Part shown: positions 23,749-34,832 of the stretch, in pieces
Layout of the letters: every line of letters starts with the position of its first letter
Numbering within the stretch: position 1 is the first letter of the stretch
NCBI GenBank assembly: GCA_030068075.1
Contig: CM057829.1
Coordinates: 84,249,132-84,313,131 of the forward strand
Reading direction: 5' to 3'
Source of the DNA: Paguma larvata
Lineage: Eukaryota; Chordata; Mammalia; Carnivora; Viverridae
DNA: 64,000 bases
Notes under the pieces: model-generated
What the model saw: only the letters and a program-made list of their open reading frames with translations
Databases searched by the model: none
What the model was told of the DNA's origin: nothing
Translations under genes and position numbers: made by a program

Positions 23749-24740
23749 ATCCACAGAGTGATAGCCCATGCTTTTGGATCGGAAGAATTAATATTGTTAT
23801 AATGAGCATATTATCCAAAGTAACCTATAGATTCAATGCAATCCCCATTAAAATTCCTTATATTTTACAGAAATAGAAAAAAATCTTAAAATTTGTTTTG
23901 AAGCCATAAATGATCCTGAGTAGCCAAAGCAATCCTAATAAAGAAGAACAAAGCAGGAAGCACCACACCTCTTGATTTCAAACTATATTATAAAACTATA
24001 GTAATAAAAACAGTATGGTATTGGAATTAAAACAGGCAGACAGATCAGTAGAACAGAAAGAAAACCCAAACAAACTCACACACATACTATCAACTAATCT
24101 TTGATAAAGGTGACAAGAATATACAATGGGGAAAATTAGTCTTTCTAATAAATGGTGTTGGAAAAACCTTATATTCGCATGCAAAGGAATAAAATTGGAC
24201 TCCTCCTATCTTAAACCACTCACAAAAATTAACTCAAAATGGATTTTTTAATAGATTATTACTTTGAAAGGGGGAGAGAGACATACAGAAAGAAGGGGGA
24301 GAGAATGAGAATCCCAAGCAAGCTTCACACTGTCAGCATAGAGTCTGACGTGAGGCTTGAACTCATGAACCGTAAGATCACGACCTGAGCTGAAATCAAG
24401 AGTCAGAGGCTTAACTGACTGAGCCACCCAGGCTCCTCAACCCAAAATGGATTAAAGAATTAAATGTAAGACCCAACACTCTAAGGAGAAGTCATGGGAG
24501 AAGCCCCTTGAGATTGGCCTTGGCAATGATTTTTTTGGATAAGATACCAAAAGCATTGTCAATGAAAGCTAAAATAAACACATGGGACTATATCAAACTA
24601 AAAGGCTTCTGCATACCACAAAAAAAAAATCAGTAAATTGATAAATTGAAAAGGAAACCTATACAATAGGAGAAAATCTTGGTAAATCATATATCTGATA
24701 AGGAGTTAATATCCCAAATATATGTAGACATTTTATATGC
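23749..24740 (+). pseudogene. L1 ORF2 relic (right half), split by a SINE
   Basis: Resumes the host ORF2 after the inserted L1 piece: [20 protein letters not shown], then NAIPIKI, matching the L1 ORF2 region after the RT domain. It continues beyond the SINE (24231-24453) to DKELISQIY. Several frames and stops are present. Not functional. Confidence 0.87.
24231..24453 (-). mobile_element. CAN SINE, antisense, inside L1 ORF2
   Basis: Reverse complement of a SINE with body tcaagagtcagaggcttaac and head gactgagccacccaggctcc. Flanked by aactcaaaatggatt (24231-24245) and aacccaaaatggatt (24439-24453), one mismatch in 15. Confidence 0.92.
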
Positions 24741-24800
24741 TTCCACATATATATATAAATATATATGTATTAGGTATATTTGCATATATGTATATATTTT
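24741..24800. repeat. AT-rich tract at L1 edge
   Basis: catatatatataaatatata-type low-complexity sequence at the right boundary of the inverted L1. It could be filler, an expanded tail or pre-existing target sequence. Confidence 0.5.
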
Positions 24801-27309
24801 AAAATGTATTGTCTATACAACTATATGTATGTTATATTTCAGTAAAAATTACTTCAAAATAAGAATAAATCCAGAATCTTATCTAAAATGTAATATCCAT
24901 TATATTTTTATTTAAAAAAGTAACTTCAATGTCTTGAGGAAGAGAAGAGGGAATGAATACTGCTCTTTTCCACTCGTATTGGGATAGCTATCATCTGATA
25001 TAGTTCACAGCCATTCTGCCTGTCTCGCAAAGAAGTGCAAATTGCCTCTATGAGATTAAAACAAACAAACAAAAAGTACAGTTGCACATTTCATAAATTT
25101 TCTTTTTGACAATATGGCACAAATATACACTAAATATAATCTACCCATAATTGAAATGCAAATATGTTAAGCTTCAGTATTTGAAAGCAGTGCTACATCT
25201 TAGCACAAATGCACTTATCGAGTAACCTTATGCATTTTAAAACTATTCTTTGATTTAACTTTACCACGTGTTTTCAGTATCTTGCAAACAGCTTGCAATA
25301 AAAAAAAAAAAAAAGTGAATCTTCCAAGTTGGCCATCCTAGCTTTTCTGGTTTAGTGCTTAAAAAGCAAGAAAATGAGGCATATTGCTGTCTCTTTTTTT
25401 GCTGGATAGAGTTCAGGTGACCATCAGACTCATTTCTACTAGACGTGTTGTTGTTAATTTTAGGAAGCTGGAGAACAGAATAATAAAAAAACCTCAATTA
25501 ATGAGAAGCATGAGGGGAAGAAGAGACCTACTGGTCAGATATTGCTCTTTACAGAGCATCTTTTCAACTGTTTACCTAGATCACTAAAGAAATGCATAAA
25601 TATTGTTTTTCTGAAAATGTATTGAAGTTTATTAAAAGTTTACCATATTTTAAAATGGCTTCAATAGTTACTGCTGATAACATTTTAAAGAGGGTTCAGA
25701 AAAGTGAATTTATGTATCTTCAAATTTGTAAGTTTTCTTTTCTGCCATTTTTTTCAGCCTAATCACTTTATTGCAACCAAATTCCCTTATTAGGCCAGTC
25801 AGGATGTAGTGAAGGGGATGCTAGAACTGCTGTGGTCAGTAGGTGGACCATAAACAGAGAGTAAGCAGGATGTTCATCATAAATACCTATATATACCATA
25901 GACATAATGTCTGCTAATTAAAAGCAATTCTGATAAGTAACACAATTTGATCAAAACTCTCTTTCTTCCATATAATGTTTGTATTCCAAAAGCACCGGGC
26001 AGATTAGAGTTGTAACATGCCAGCAAATGTAATGATTCTAAAGTGGCCATGAATCCTAAACACAGTATGAGAAATTATATCTCTGTAGTAATGGTTTCAA
26101 TAATATATTGTACTCACTTCACCACTTAGAGCACCGAAGAAAACTCATATACATAAATAAAGTAAAAAAAGTAGAAACATGGTTAGTGCTTCTTCCCTAT
26201 TAACTTTATGTTGCATAATACTTATATAATGCTGTGAAAATGCTCACTTACAATGAAGGGTAATGACTACAATAACACTTTATTCAGTGCTTTAATTTGT
26301 CCCATGAATCATCCTGGCCAATGTAATTGCATTGTTAATATGACACTATTGAATAAACAGGTCATGAACAAATGGGGTGGGTCCTTCTTAACTGGGCCAT
26401 GTTAAGCACTTCGATGAAAGGATCTTCTGGATGGTTTTACCTGAATGTACCTTATTATCAGCTCTCTGAGGGAAATGCACAATGAGTTTTGGAAATGTAT
26501 ACATTAGACTAAAAGCTATAAGACTGATTATCCTACAAAACTAAAGAGGGAATGAGGAAGATTTGCTGGGTTTAAATGGTATTGATTCCTAGAAAATATT
26601 TATTCCTGTTGCACTGGTAGTTTCATGCTAAGATATGAGACATGATTAAATAATAAAATCTGAGTTTAGTCATATAACAAGTTAATAACAGATTTCATGC
26701 AAATCAGTGGCTACATAGAAAAGTTTCTGAATGATCACTGGGGATTGTAATGATTATGGGATATAATTTAACAACCGTGGGATAAGAAAATGTTGATTTG
26801 CACTACAGAGAAAGACAAAGCAATTATGAATAATAACATGAAAACCTTTTTAAAAACATCTAAAAGGGATTTATTGTCTTTAAAATACAATTAAAGGACA
26901 GGATAAAATATGTCCTATCTGAATTTCTGTGAAAAATTTAGAAAATTTCCAAAAACAAACCTATAGCAAGAGGAGAAGATAAATGAAACTTCTCTAGACT
27001 CTCATAAAACATTAAAGCACAGATTTCTCCAACAGGTAAGGGGTAAAAATAAATGCTTTTTTTCTCAACTTCAAATGCCTGATTCTTTCAAGTTACAAAA
27101 CTTCCTATGAACCTGGAAATAACCATAGGACTAGAGCCAAAGATGACTGCACACCTAGAACCTCTCCAGGCAAACTACAAATTGATATAAGGAAGTGAGG
27201 GAGTAAAGTATACCATATGCATTTTGTATGGTAATATGCAACCGGTAAGAATGAAGATGCTGAAGACCTCAAGATAATTGAGGAAGTATTTCTGTTATAA
27301 TGTTCTGTT
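24801..27309. other. Unassigned AT-rich sequence
   Basis: No gene or named repeat. A15-like run near 25300. The two ORFs around 25261-25587 have no domains. The stretch 26250-26480 looks less random and is reported as a possible regulatory block. Confidence 0.4.
26250..26480. promoter_or_regulatory. Possible conserved non-coding block
   Basis: Non-repetitive, with overlapping POU-like attgcat (26326-26332) and SOX-like cattgtt (26330-26336) motifs. No ORF. Assigned on motif content only, so weak. Confidence 0.2.
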
Positions 27310-27538
27310 AAAAAAAATCAAGACCTAGGGGTGCCTGGGTGGCTCAGTTCGTTAGGCTGTGCCAACTCTTGATCTCAGCTCAGGTCATGGTCTCTCGATT
27401 CGTGACATCTAGCCCCGCACATTGCCAGAGTGAAATCTGCTTGGAATTCTCTCTCTTCTTCTCTCTCAACCCCTGACTTTCTCTCTCTCTCTCTCTCTAA
27501 ATAAATAAATAAATAAACGTAAAAAACATCACAGCCTA
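27310..27538 (+). mobile_element. CAN SINE, intermediate type
   Basis: Head ggggtgcctgggtggctcag at 27328. The body is diverged (caactcttgatctcagctca), followed by (CT)n and (AAAT)n tail. Flanks aaaaaaatcaagaccta and aaaaaacatcacagccta look like a decayed target duplication. Confidence 0.9.
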
Positions 27539-28059
27539 AAATCAGATATCAAATAGTAGCTGGAACAGAAGAACTAATGGAAGGAGACATACAAAGAGGT
27601 TAACAGTAAACGGCTTTGGGTTATGGGAGAACAGGCAATTTTTTTTCTTTATTAGTTACTTTTTTCTATATTTATAAATTTCTTAAATAAATATTTTTAA
27701 AATAACTTTCTCAGTGTGTCTTCTAAAAATGCATCTGGCTGCACCGCTATGCCACAATCATGGGAAAGGATAGGAAGGGATAAGATACCATTGGCAACGA
27801 TGGTAGAATATGTTAGAATTTGAATCAGGTGAAAATTGAATTAGGTGAACTTCTTAGAGATATCTAAGTCCCATCCTGAAAAATAGTCATCTTATTAATA
27901 GTTCAATTACCACAATTATTATGCTGAAAGATTTAATGTTTAATGGAAGTCATTCTTTTCTAGTAAGTCTAGTCTTGCAATGGTATGGGGGGAAAGTGGA
28001 AAAATAGAGAAAGGAGACAGCAATCAGAATGCAAGGAGCTGTGGAGACCAGAGGGATAG
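27539..28059. other. Unassigned sequence
   Basis: No gene or repeat recognised. Confidence 0.4.
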
Positions 28060-28170
28060 AAGGCACAGGAGCAAATAAATTTGTCAGGTAGTCCTCAAAG
28101 AAAGTATGAGATTTGAGCAAAGCTCTAAAAGTGGGTAAAGGGGTTAGTCAAGTGGATATGTGGTAGAAAC
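28060..28170 (-). repeat. Possible L2 fragment, antisense
   Basis: tgagatttgagcaaagctct and ggggttagtcaagtggatat resemble the reverse complement of the L2 3' region. Short and diverged. Confidence 0.4.
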
Positions 28171-28722
28171 TGTTTTAAATAAATTTACATATTGCCTTCG
28201 TTTTGAAAGCTTCTGGAATTCTAAGTAAAACTAACACAAACAACTGTTTGACTTCTTTGGAACATTTACACAAATGACCTTGTAGCACTCATAATAAAAG
28301 TTAGTTTCTATTCTGGGTTTCTGGCTGAAATTATTATTCTATTAGGATTTTATTCTATATTAATATGTTATTAGCCCTTTAGGAGTTACCAAGAGAAACT
28401 GCTCAATGATAACAGTCTCATTAATACCTCCTAGTGAAACACTTAAAAAGTTCTTTATTGATCTTGGTTCCAAATACATCAAAATGCTGTATTACATTTT
28501 TGTTGAACTATTCACCCTGCTGGCATTTTCAGGTGAATAAGCTCATTCCCAGTTCAAAAGTCCTTGTCCTTGAGCTCCAAGTAGAATGAAGAAATAACAA
28601 AACTGACCCACCTGGAAGATATAGGATAACTTTACTCAAGCTTCTTACTCCCTTTTTAATATTTAATCCCATTTTCTCTATTATGAATATGCTACCAGTC
28701 ATTTATTTATCTTTGAAGTATT
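28171..28722. other. Unassigned AT-rich sequence
   Basis: No gene, RNA or repeat recognised. Confidence 0.4.
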
Positions 28723-28982
28723 AAAATTACTCACAGAGGGGCGCCTGGGTGGCTCAGTCGGTTAAGCGGCCGACTTCAGCTCAGGTCATGATCTCACGGT
28801 CTGTGAGTTCGAGCCCCACATCGGGCTCTGTGCTGATGGCTCATCAGAGCCTGGGGCCTGCTTCAGATTCTGTGTCTCCCTCTCTCTCTGCCCTTCCCCC
28901 GCTCACGCTCTATCTCTATGTCTCTCAAAAATAAATAAACGTTAAAAAAATTTAATAAAAAAAATTATAAAAAAAAAATTAC
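28723..28982 (+). mobile_element. CAN SINE, felid type, near-consensus
   Basis: Head ggggcgcctgggtggctcag from about 28738, an A-box-like segment over tggctcagtcggtt, B box gttcgagcccc, (CT)n, then ataaataaacgtt and a long A-rich tail. One of the least diverged copies here. A short possible duplication aaaattac lies at 28723-28730 and 28975-28982. A local tcatcagag expansion is present in the body. Confidence 0.95.
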
Positions 28983-31900
28983 AGATATAGAGAATGAGGA
29001 AACCTCAAGAATAAAAACTTCCGTGAGAACAAAGTTTACTGTATAAAAGCCCTAGATCTTCATTCACTACTCTAGGACTAGTTCCAATCACAAGTAAATA
29101 AGTGACTCTCCACATTGGCTCTCAGGTTTCGACTCAGAGATCCTGAATGAGTTTTATTCCAGCCCCAGTGACGATCTATTTAAAATCATAGTTTCTGACA
29201 TGGAATATATATCTACTGTCTCCATGCTAATTGGTAAATAATTACTTTAAGTTTATTTTGGCTCCACAAGATATGCAACCAACTGGCTCTGACCAAGAAG
29301 TGTATCATCTCTGTCGTATATGCAGTCTTGCACAAACGAGGCTTCCATTTGACATGTCACTGTCAAGGGCTAAGGAGACTTATATTATTCTAGCGTATTT
29401 CCTAGAAAATGACTGAAATCACTAACATCAAGTTAATAGCGAGAATGATTATTTAAATGACTTATTTCTATCTGTATAGTTTTCCGACTTCATGAAAAGT
29501 AAGGAAATCCACAGCAAATGGACTGGAAGGTAGACAGCATTAAATGATTTACAATGGTGCACATAAATGGAGAATGTATACCATGATAGAGTTTTCATGG
29601 TACGTGATTAGGGCAGTGAGGCAAATAAATCTTTAATAAAATATTTTGCATCATGTATTATTCAGACAATTGGTTAAAAATATATTCATACTGAAATTAA
29701 CTGAAACTTGCTTTCTTTCAAATATAGATGTAAGCTCACACTTTTAAGCTTATCCTCTGTTTACTATGATTGAAGAGCAAAGAGTTTGAATAGACTTATG
29801 TTTTATATTTGACTCAAAAAAAGTATTGTAACAACATCACAGCATGTTATTTCAGACACCAGAAGGTGCCGTATACTTTACTGTAAGCCTGTGATGAAGG
29901 CCATTCTCTCGTTCCTCCTCTAATATGAAATAATTTATCAGAGTAAAATAAGATTTAAGTAACTAAAGTAACTGTTATATTAGATTTGGCAGAAAGGTAG
30001 AGAACTTCAATTCTTTGTCATTTATGAGTCCAAATTTTATCACAATTGAAATTAGGAAGGCATTTAAAAATCCCAAATTAAAAAAAAAAACTGTTTTCTT
30101 ATTACCCATACAGTTAGATCTACCATATGTTGAACAGATTTTTGTGCTTTTACCTAAAAACCTTTCTTTCAGCTGTTATGCTTTGAAGGTTGTTCCACAG
30201 ACCTGTCTAAAATTTGTGAGATGAAAATAGACTCATAGTTTGAAAAGCTAATCTAATTAGCCAGGCTACAATATTTTTTGCCAATATTTATTTTGGCAAA
30301 AGTAAATAAGCCTGTATTATGGTGTTATGAATTATATTGAGAACAGTCTATAACACACTAATAGTTTTTAAAAATCCACTCTTCACCCTTCTAAAACACC
30401 AACAAAATTCAATTAAAATTTTATTTCGGGAGACAGATCTGTGGATGAGGAAAAAAAAAGTGCTCATGAACTAAGAATACACTCCTCCTTTTAATTGAGT
30501 ACACTCAAGCTTGTTAAAAAAATTTGCAGTAAAGGAGCTGCACATATTTCTTTGTATTGCTATAAAAGGGATTCATTGGAGGTGACTAGATTCTTATTAT
30601 TAGTGTTCAAAGGTAATAGAAAAAAATTGGAGCTAAATTAAAAAATTCTTTTTCCCAAAGTCTCTATTATAAAACAGTAAAAATTCTCACTAACAACAAA
30701 AAGTTTAAATTTTAACCATATTCTCAGAGCTCACATGTGATCTTCAGTTTTTGTGCCAAACACTTCCATTTTTAAAAAGCTCTTTCATATTTCTCATCTG
30801 TATGAAAACAAGTATTTTTATAGTATAGTTAGAGTTGAAAAAGGCATAGATGTTTACAATGCTGTGGGGTTTTTTTTTTCTTGTTAATTTCTTGTGAAAT
30901 TACAAAGTCTAGTGCTTTACTGGCCTCTATTGTTGTAATCTGGGTATAACACTTCTGCACGGGATATAGTATTAAGTCACCTTGGTATTTTTCAGTGAAG
31001 AAATTATGGGTAGTCCAAACTTTTAAAGAATCTGATTACTTTCAGATTATACAAAGAAAATTAAGCAATTCCCTTAAAATAATATGTAACATATATGATT
31101 GCCCGATAGCAAGCATTTATTGACATCAGAAAAAAAAATTCACCTTCTAAAAGTTTCCTCAGTTCAGGTCGTAAATCAATTAGATATTTCTTCTTTTTCC
31201 AGATCATATGTGTTCCTAGAAGATAAATGAAACATGACCTGGCATAAATCCCTAATGTATTATAATCCAGAGCGATGTTAATATCAATCAGGAACCCCGA
31301 AGAGAGATTGTGTGAAGCAGTCAATATACACTTCACTGAAAAACACATGCAGGCCATAATTACTTTAGACTCCAAGATCAAGTCCAGAGATCGACTCTCT
31401 TATCTTCTCTATGTAGGAATGTTAACAATTTAAAGATCAACTCTACCAAATTCTAGTCATAAAATATAATTCAGTTTTATGCTTGTTGAAAGTACCAAGG
31501 CACACCATATTACTCGAGATCTGTTCTCAGGATATATTAACTCTTTCCTTAAACTTCATTTGCATGGATAAAGACAATATAAATAACAAAACGATACCTT
31601 CTAGAGTATCAGAGTAAAGGATGGTTGTGAACTGGAGATTTTGTCTTTAAAATGTCATTAAGTATGAGCAAATCATCTTGGTCTTACCTTTGCTGCAACT
31701 AAACCTTGGTAGGTCACACCACTAACTCTACAGGCAGGCCTTTGCTTCCCAGCTATTGTCTAGATCACCTCCAAATGAAATGTAATGTAAACCACATATG
31801 AAATGTTTTAAAGAAACTGGTAAATTTAATTTTAATAACATATTTATTTGACCCAGTCAACTCCTAATGTATCATTTCATATCTTATATAATCAGTATAA

Positions 31901-32164
31901 GGTAATTTACATTCTTTTTTAATGCTGAATTTTGAAGCCCAGGATGTCATTTACATTTATCCACATTTCAATTCAGAGCAGACAACTTCAAATTCTCAGG
32001 CTCTTGTATTGACACATAGCTCTAGATCTTTGGTGAGTACAGTGGTTTTTTCTTTCTGATGACCACTACCCTGGATAATCACATATTGCACACAAAAGGA
32101 GACAGTTCAAAAACAGCTTATGCTTTCAGACAATGCAGGATGCACCGCCCAGATGGTGCAGGAT
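28983..32164. other. Unassigned AT-rich sequence
   Basis: About 3.2 kb without a gene or repeat I can name. Notable only for an inverted repeat ttttgccaa/ttggcaaaa at 30276-30301 and a 106-aa minus-strand ORF at 31061-31381, which I do not accept as a gene. Confidence 0.4.
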
Positions 32165-32236
32165 AAACTGTTCAATAAATATTTGAACACCTGTTATGTC
32201 ACTCTTCATTAGTGAACAAAATAAAATAGAAATTAT

Positions 32237-32410
32237 GAACATGGACTGTGGTTGCAGTCTGCCTAGATCTGAATCTCAGCTCCAAACCTTATAAGCTGTA
32301 GCATCTGGAGTATTTTAGTTAACCTCAGTGTCTCCATTTTTTATGTAGAAAATAGAGAAGATAATAGTACCCATTATAAAAAGCATATATGAAGTATAAA
32401 TGAGTGTACT
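32237..32410 (+). repeat. MIR
   Basis: Matches MIR order: ggactgtggttgcagtctgc, gatctgaatctcagctccaa, gttaacctcagtgtctccat, gataatagtacccattataa. Inserted within or beside the antisense L2. Confidence 0.82.
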
Positions 32411-32411
32411 T

Positions 32412-32471
32412 GAAGAAAGGAGAGGAAACGAGAAGAGAGGAAAAGAAGGAAGGAAAGAAGGGAGGAAAGAA
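32412..32471. repeat. Homopurine (GA-rich) tract
   Basis: Two purine runs separated by a single C. The second, 32430-32471, is 42 purines without interruption (gaaggaaggaaagaagggag). Confidence 0.9.
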
Positions 32472-33307
32472 TACCTCTTCTCATAGATCTCAAATTCCTG
32501 ACTTCAAAGAGTATGACAAAATAATAAGTATGCAAGAAAGTGTTAAATGCCAGGGATAAAAACCTTAAAAAGAAAATGAGGTAACTGTTTTGAAGCTGAG
32601 GGCATGTATGCAAATCTTAAAAGATTGTTTAGAGAGGTCTCATAGAAACAGTGATATTTGAGCAAAGACTTAAAAGGGCCAAGGATGTGAGCTATGTGTA
32701 TAAGTAGAGTTTTCCAGGCAAGAGGGAATAGCAAATGAAAGTTCCTTAACTCAGGTGTATACCTTGTGTTATCAAGAGTAAGGAGACACAGAGACTCAGA
32801 ATGAGCAAGTAGATGAACAGGGGATGTGGGCAGAGAGGAATTGAGTGACCAGATTATGGAAGTTCCTGCAGACCACTACAAATACTTTAGCTGTTAATAT
32901 ATTTAGTAAAAAGTCTATGAAATACAGTCCAATACAGTATTACAAAGGATTGTAGGTGACTCTTATGCTGAGAATAGACTGTGCAAAGGAAATGAAGAAG
33001 CGTGAAAATTAGAAAGTGTTTTTTTTTTTCTAGGAAGGTGGTATTGATACTATAGTCACGTTCCAAGTATAGTTTGAAGATGGAGCCAACATAATTTGCC
33101 GACAGATTAATTATAAGGTATGAAAGAAGGAGAAGAATTAAAGATTGCATTAAGATTTGCTTGTGTAATTGGAAGAATAAAGTTGCCACAGGTTAGATGG
33201 AAACATTGAGGGGGGCACAGGTTTAGAAGTGAAAAGAAGGAATTCTGTTTTGAATCATTACTTTTAAGAGGTTTATTTAACTGTCTTGAAAACTAGAGGC
33301 CTGTACA

Positions 33308-33328
33308 GTAAAAAAAAAAAAAAAAAAG
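33308..33328. repeat. Poly(A) run
   Basis: Long A run within the antisense L2 region. No adjacent retrocopy recognised. Confidence 0.6.
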
Positions 33329-33850
33329 GGAAAAAGCAACCTGTTTTATGTTTGTTTGTTTGTATTTTGCAAGCCAGGTGAAAGACATGTTCCAACAAAG
33401 AAGTAAGCAATTATATTAAGTGTTGCTAATGAGTCAAATAAATGAAAACTGAGATTTAACTCTTGTATTAAATACCAGCATCAAGAGAAACTTGCTTTTA
33501 GAATTGGAAAAGTAAGAGTGGATGTGAAGTATCCAGGAGAATGTAGAAAAATATGATTTTGGGGAATAAAAAGGAGAAAATTGCTGGAATGATGAGATTC
33601 GTTAGGTAAAAATAGGATGGGTTCTAGTACACAAGCAGAGGACACGACCATGGCTAGGTTCACTGAGAATGCGTCCTGAGGAACAGGAGGCAAGAGAGAA
33701 TATTTGCACAGATATAGGTAGATTGTAGATATGATGGAGAATTTCTCCTCCAATTGCATCTAGTTTGTCAGTGAGTAAGGGTAAGCGTGGATCAACAGAT
33801 GTAGAAGAGAGGGGATAGCAGGAACTAGTCACATGGAAGAGCGGCCTGTA

Positions 33851-34459
33851 AAGAGTAGCATGATTGCTGGCTTACACAAAGGACTGAGCTGAGATTTAGG
33901 AATACAGGAACAAACCAGGATCAGTGCTTCCTTGGACAAATCTCTTTCCGAGGTCATGGCCTTTCCGCATGTGTGATCTTAGGGAGTTCACATGAAATAC
34001 TCTGTCCCTCTTGTTAGGACATCATATCAGACTGTGTGGCTCATCTTACCTCGGTTGAGTTCCAGCCCAGATAAACCATGTTGTGATTGGAAATTCTTCA
34101 GTGATTATTAAATATATTTAAATATATTCCATTCTGGTTATTAGTTGATCTCTTATCTAAGAACAATTGGAATTCATGCTCATGAGATTATCCCAAAGGG
34201 GAATTGTCACTTCTTTGGTTACAGAAGATTTTCTGGAAAAGTTGTCTGTGCTTCCAAAACTTTAGTGATTTGCAAAGTACCTTCAAAATTTTATTCTTAT
34301 CTGATTGTGTTGAGTGGGCGCAAGCCAATTTGACTGTTCATCAGTTGTTGGGTACTTTCTGTAAATATTGGGAGCCTCTGCCTGTTAGAGGTTAGCAGGA
34401 GCTATGCATTTTCTCTCCCATCATCTCAATGCCAGCTGTTATGTTACAATAACTGCAAG
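33851..34459. other. Unassigned sequence
   Basis: No gene or repeat recognised. Confidence 0.4.
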
Positions 34460-34832
34460 TCGTATTCCAAATTCTTTATTTTTTAATTTTTTATTGTCAG
34501 ATTGGTTTCTGTACAACAATACCCAGTGCTCTCCTCAGTGAGTGCCCTGCTCAGTGCCTGTCACCCACTCCCTCTCTGTTTTGTCTCCCTCCCTCTCTGT
34601 GTCTTTTTTCCTTCCCCTCCTCCTCTCCCCCCTGGTTTTCTGTTAAGTCTTGCAAAGTCCAACTATGCGTGGAAACACATGGTATCTGTCTTTCTCTGAC
34701 TAACTTATTTCACTCAGCATAATACCCTCCAATTCCATCCATGTGTCACCACACATGGCCAGATTTCATTCTTTCTCATTGCCACATAGTATTCTAGTGT
34801 ATATATATATACCACATCGTATTCCAAATTCT
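34460..34832 (-). mobile_element. Short 5'-truncated L1, antisense, with perfect duplication
   Basis: About 341 bp of carnivore L1 3' end in reverse (cccagtgctctcctcagtga, ctttctctgactaacttatt, tctcattgccacatagtatt). Flanked by perfect 16-bp copies of tcgtattccaaattct at 34460-34475 and 34817-34832. The left edge is T-rich as expected for the poly(A) side. An (AT)n lies at its 5' edge. The perfect duplication marks a relatively recent insertion. Confidence 0.95.

Larger units (their letters stand above)
20690..24800 (-). mobile_element. Old L1 with 5' inversion (twin-primed), interrupted twice
   Basis: Antisense L1 3' sequence (20703-21710: 3'UTR and ORF2 C-terminus) is joined at about 21710/21711 to ORF2 sequence in the opposite orientation (21711-21992 and 23749 to about 24740). 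The two halves are consecutive in ORF2: the plus part ends near DKELISQIYVDIL, and the minus part resumes with NNKKAKLIYKWEKD. That is the expected product of twin priming. A candidate 13-bp duplication atgtatatatttt lies at 20690-20702 and 24788-24800, but it is AT-rich and could be chance. The host is split by a second L1 piece and by a SINE. Confidence 0.85.
32165..33850 (-). repeat. Long L2 LINE fragment, antisense
   Basis: Recognised by the reverse complement of the L2 3' ORF: gtgatatttgagcaaagact, tttccaggcaagagggaata, gaccagattatggaagttcc, then gatggagccaacataatttg. The left end carries the L2 3' terminus (ttcaataaatatttgaacac). It spans about 1.6 kb, interrupted by a MIR and a purine tract. 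The ORFs inside (32374-33832, minus) are short chance frames of this relic. Confidence 0.8.

Noticed and set aside
23468..23876. Pro/Leu-rich plus-strand ORFs of 97 and 69 aa
   Set aside because: They lie over the L1 5'UTR in antisense and its junction. No domain or start context. Explained by local GC richness.
28738..28830. tRNA-like heads of SINEs as possible tRNA genes
   Set aside because: They have A- and B-box-like sequences but no tRNA cloverleaf, and continue into the SINE body.
31061..31381. 106-aa minus-strand ORF with a plus-strand cttctttttccag acceptor-like site nearby
   Set aside because: No domain recognised and no partner exon or polyadenylation signal. A single splice-like site is expected by chance in this much sequence.
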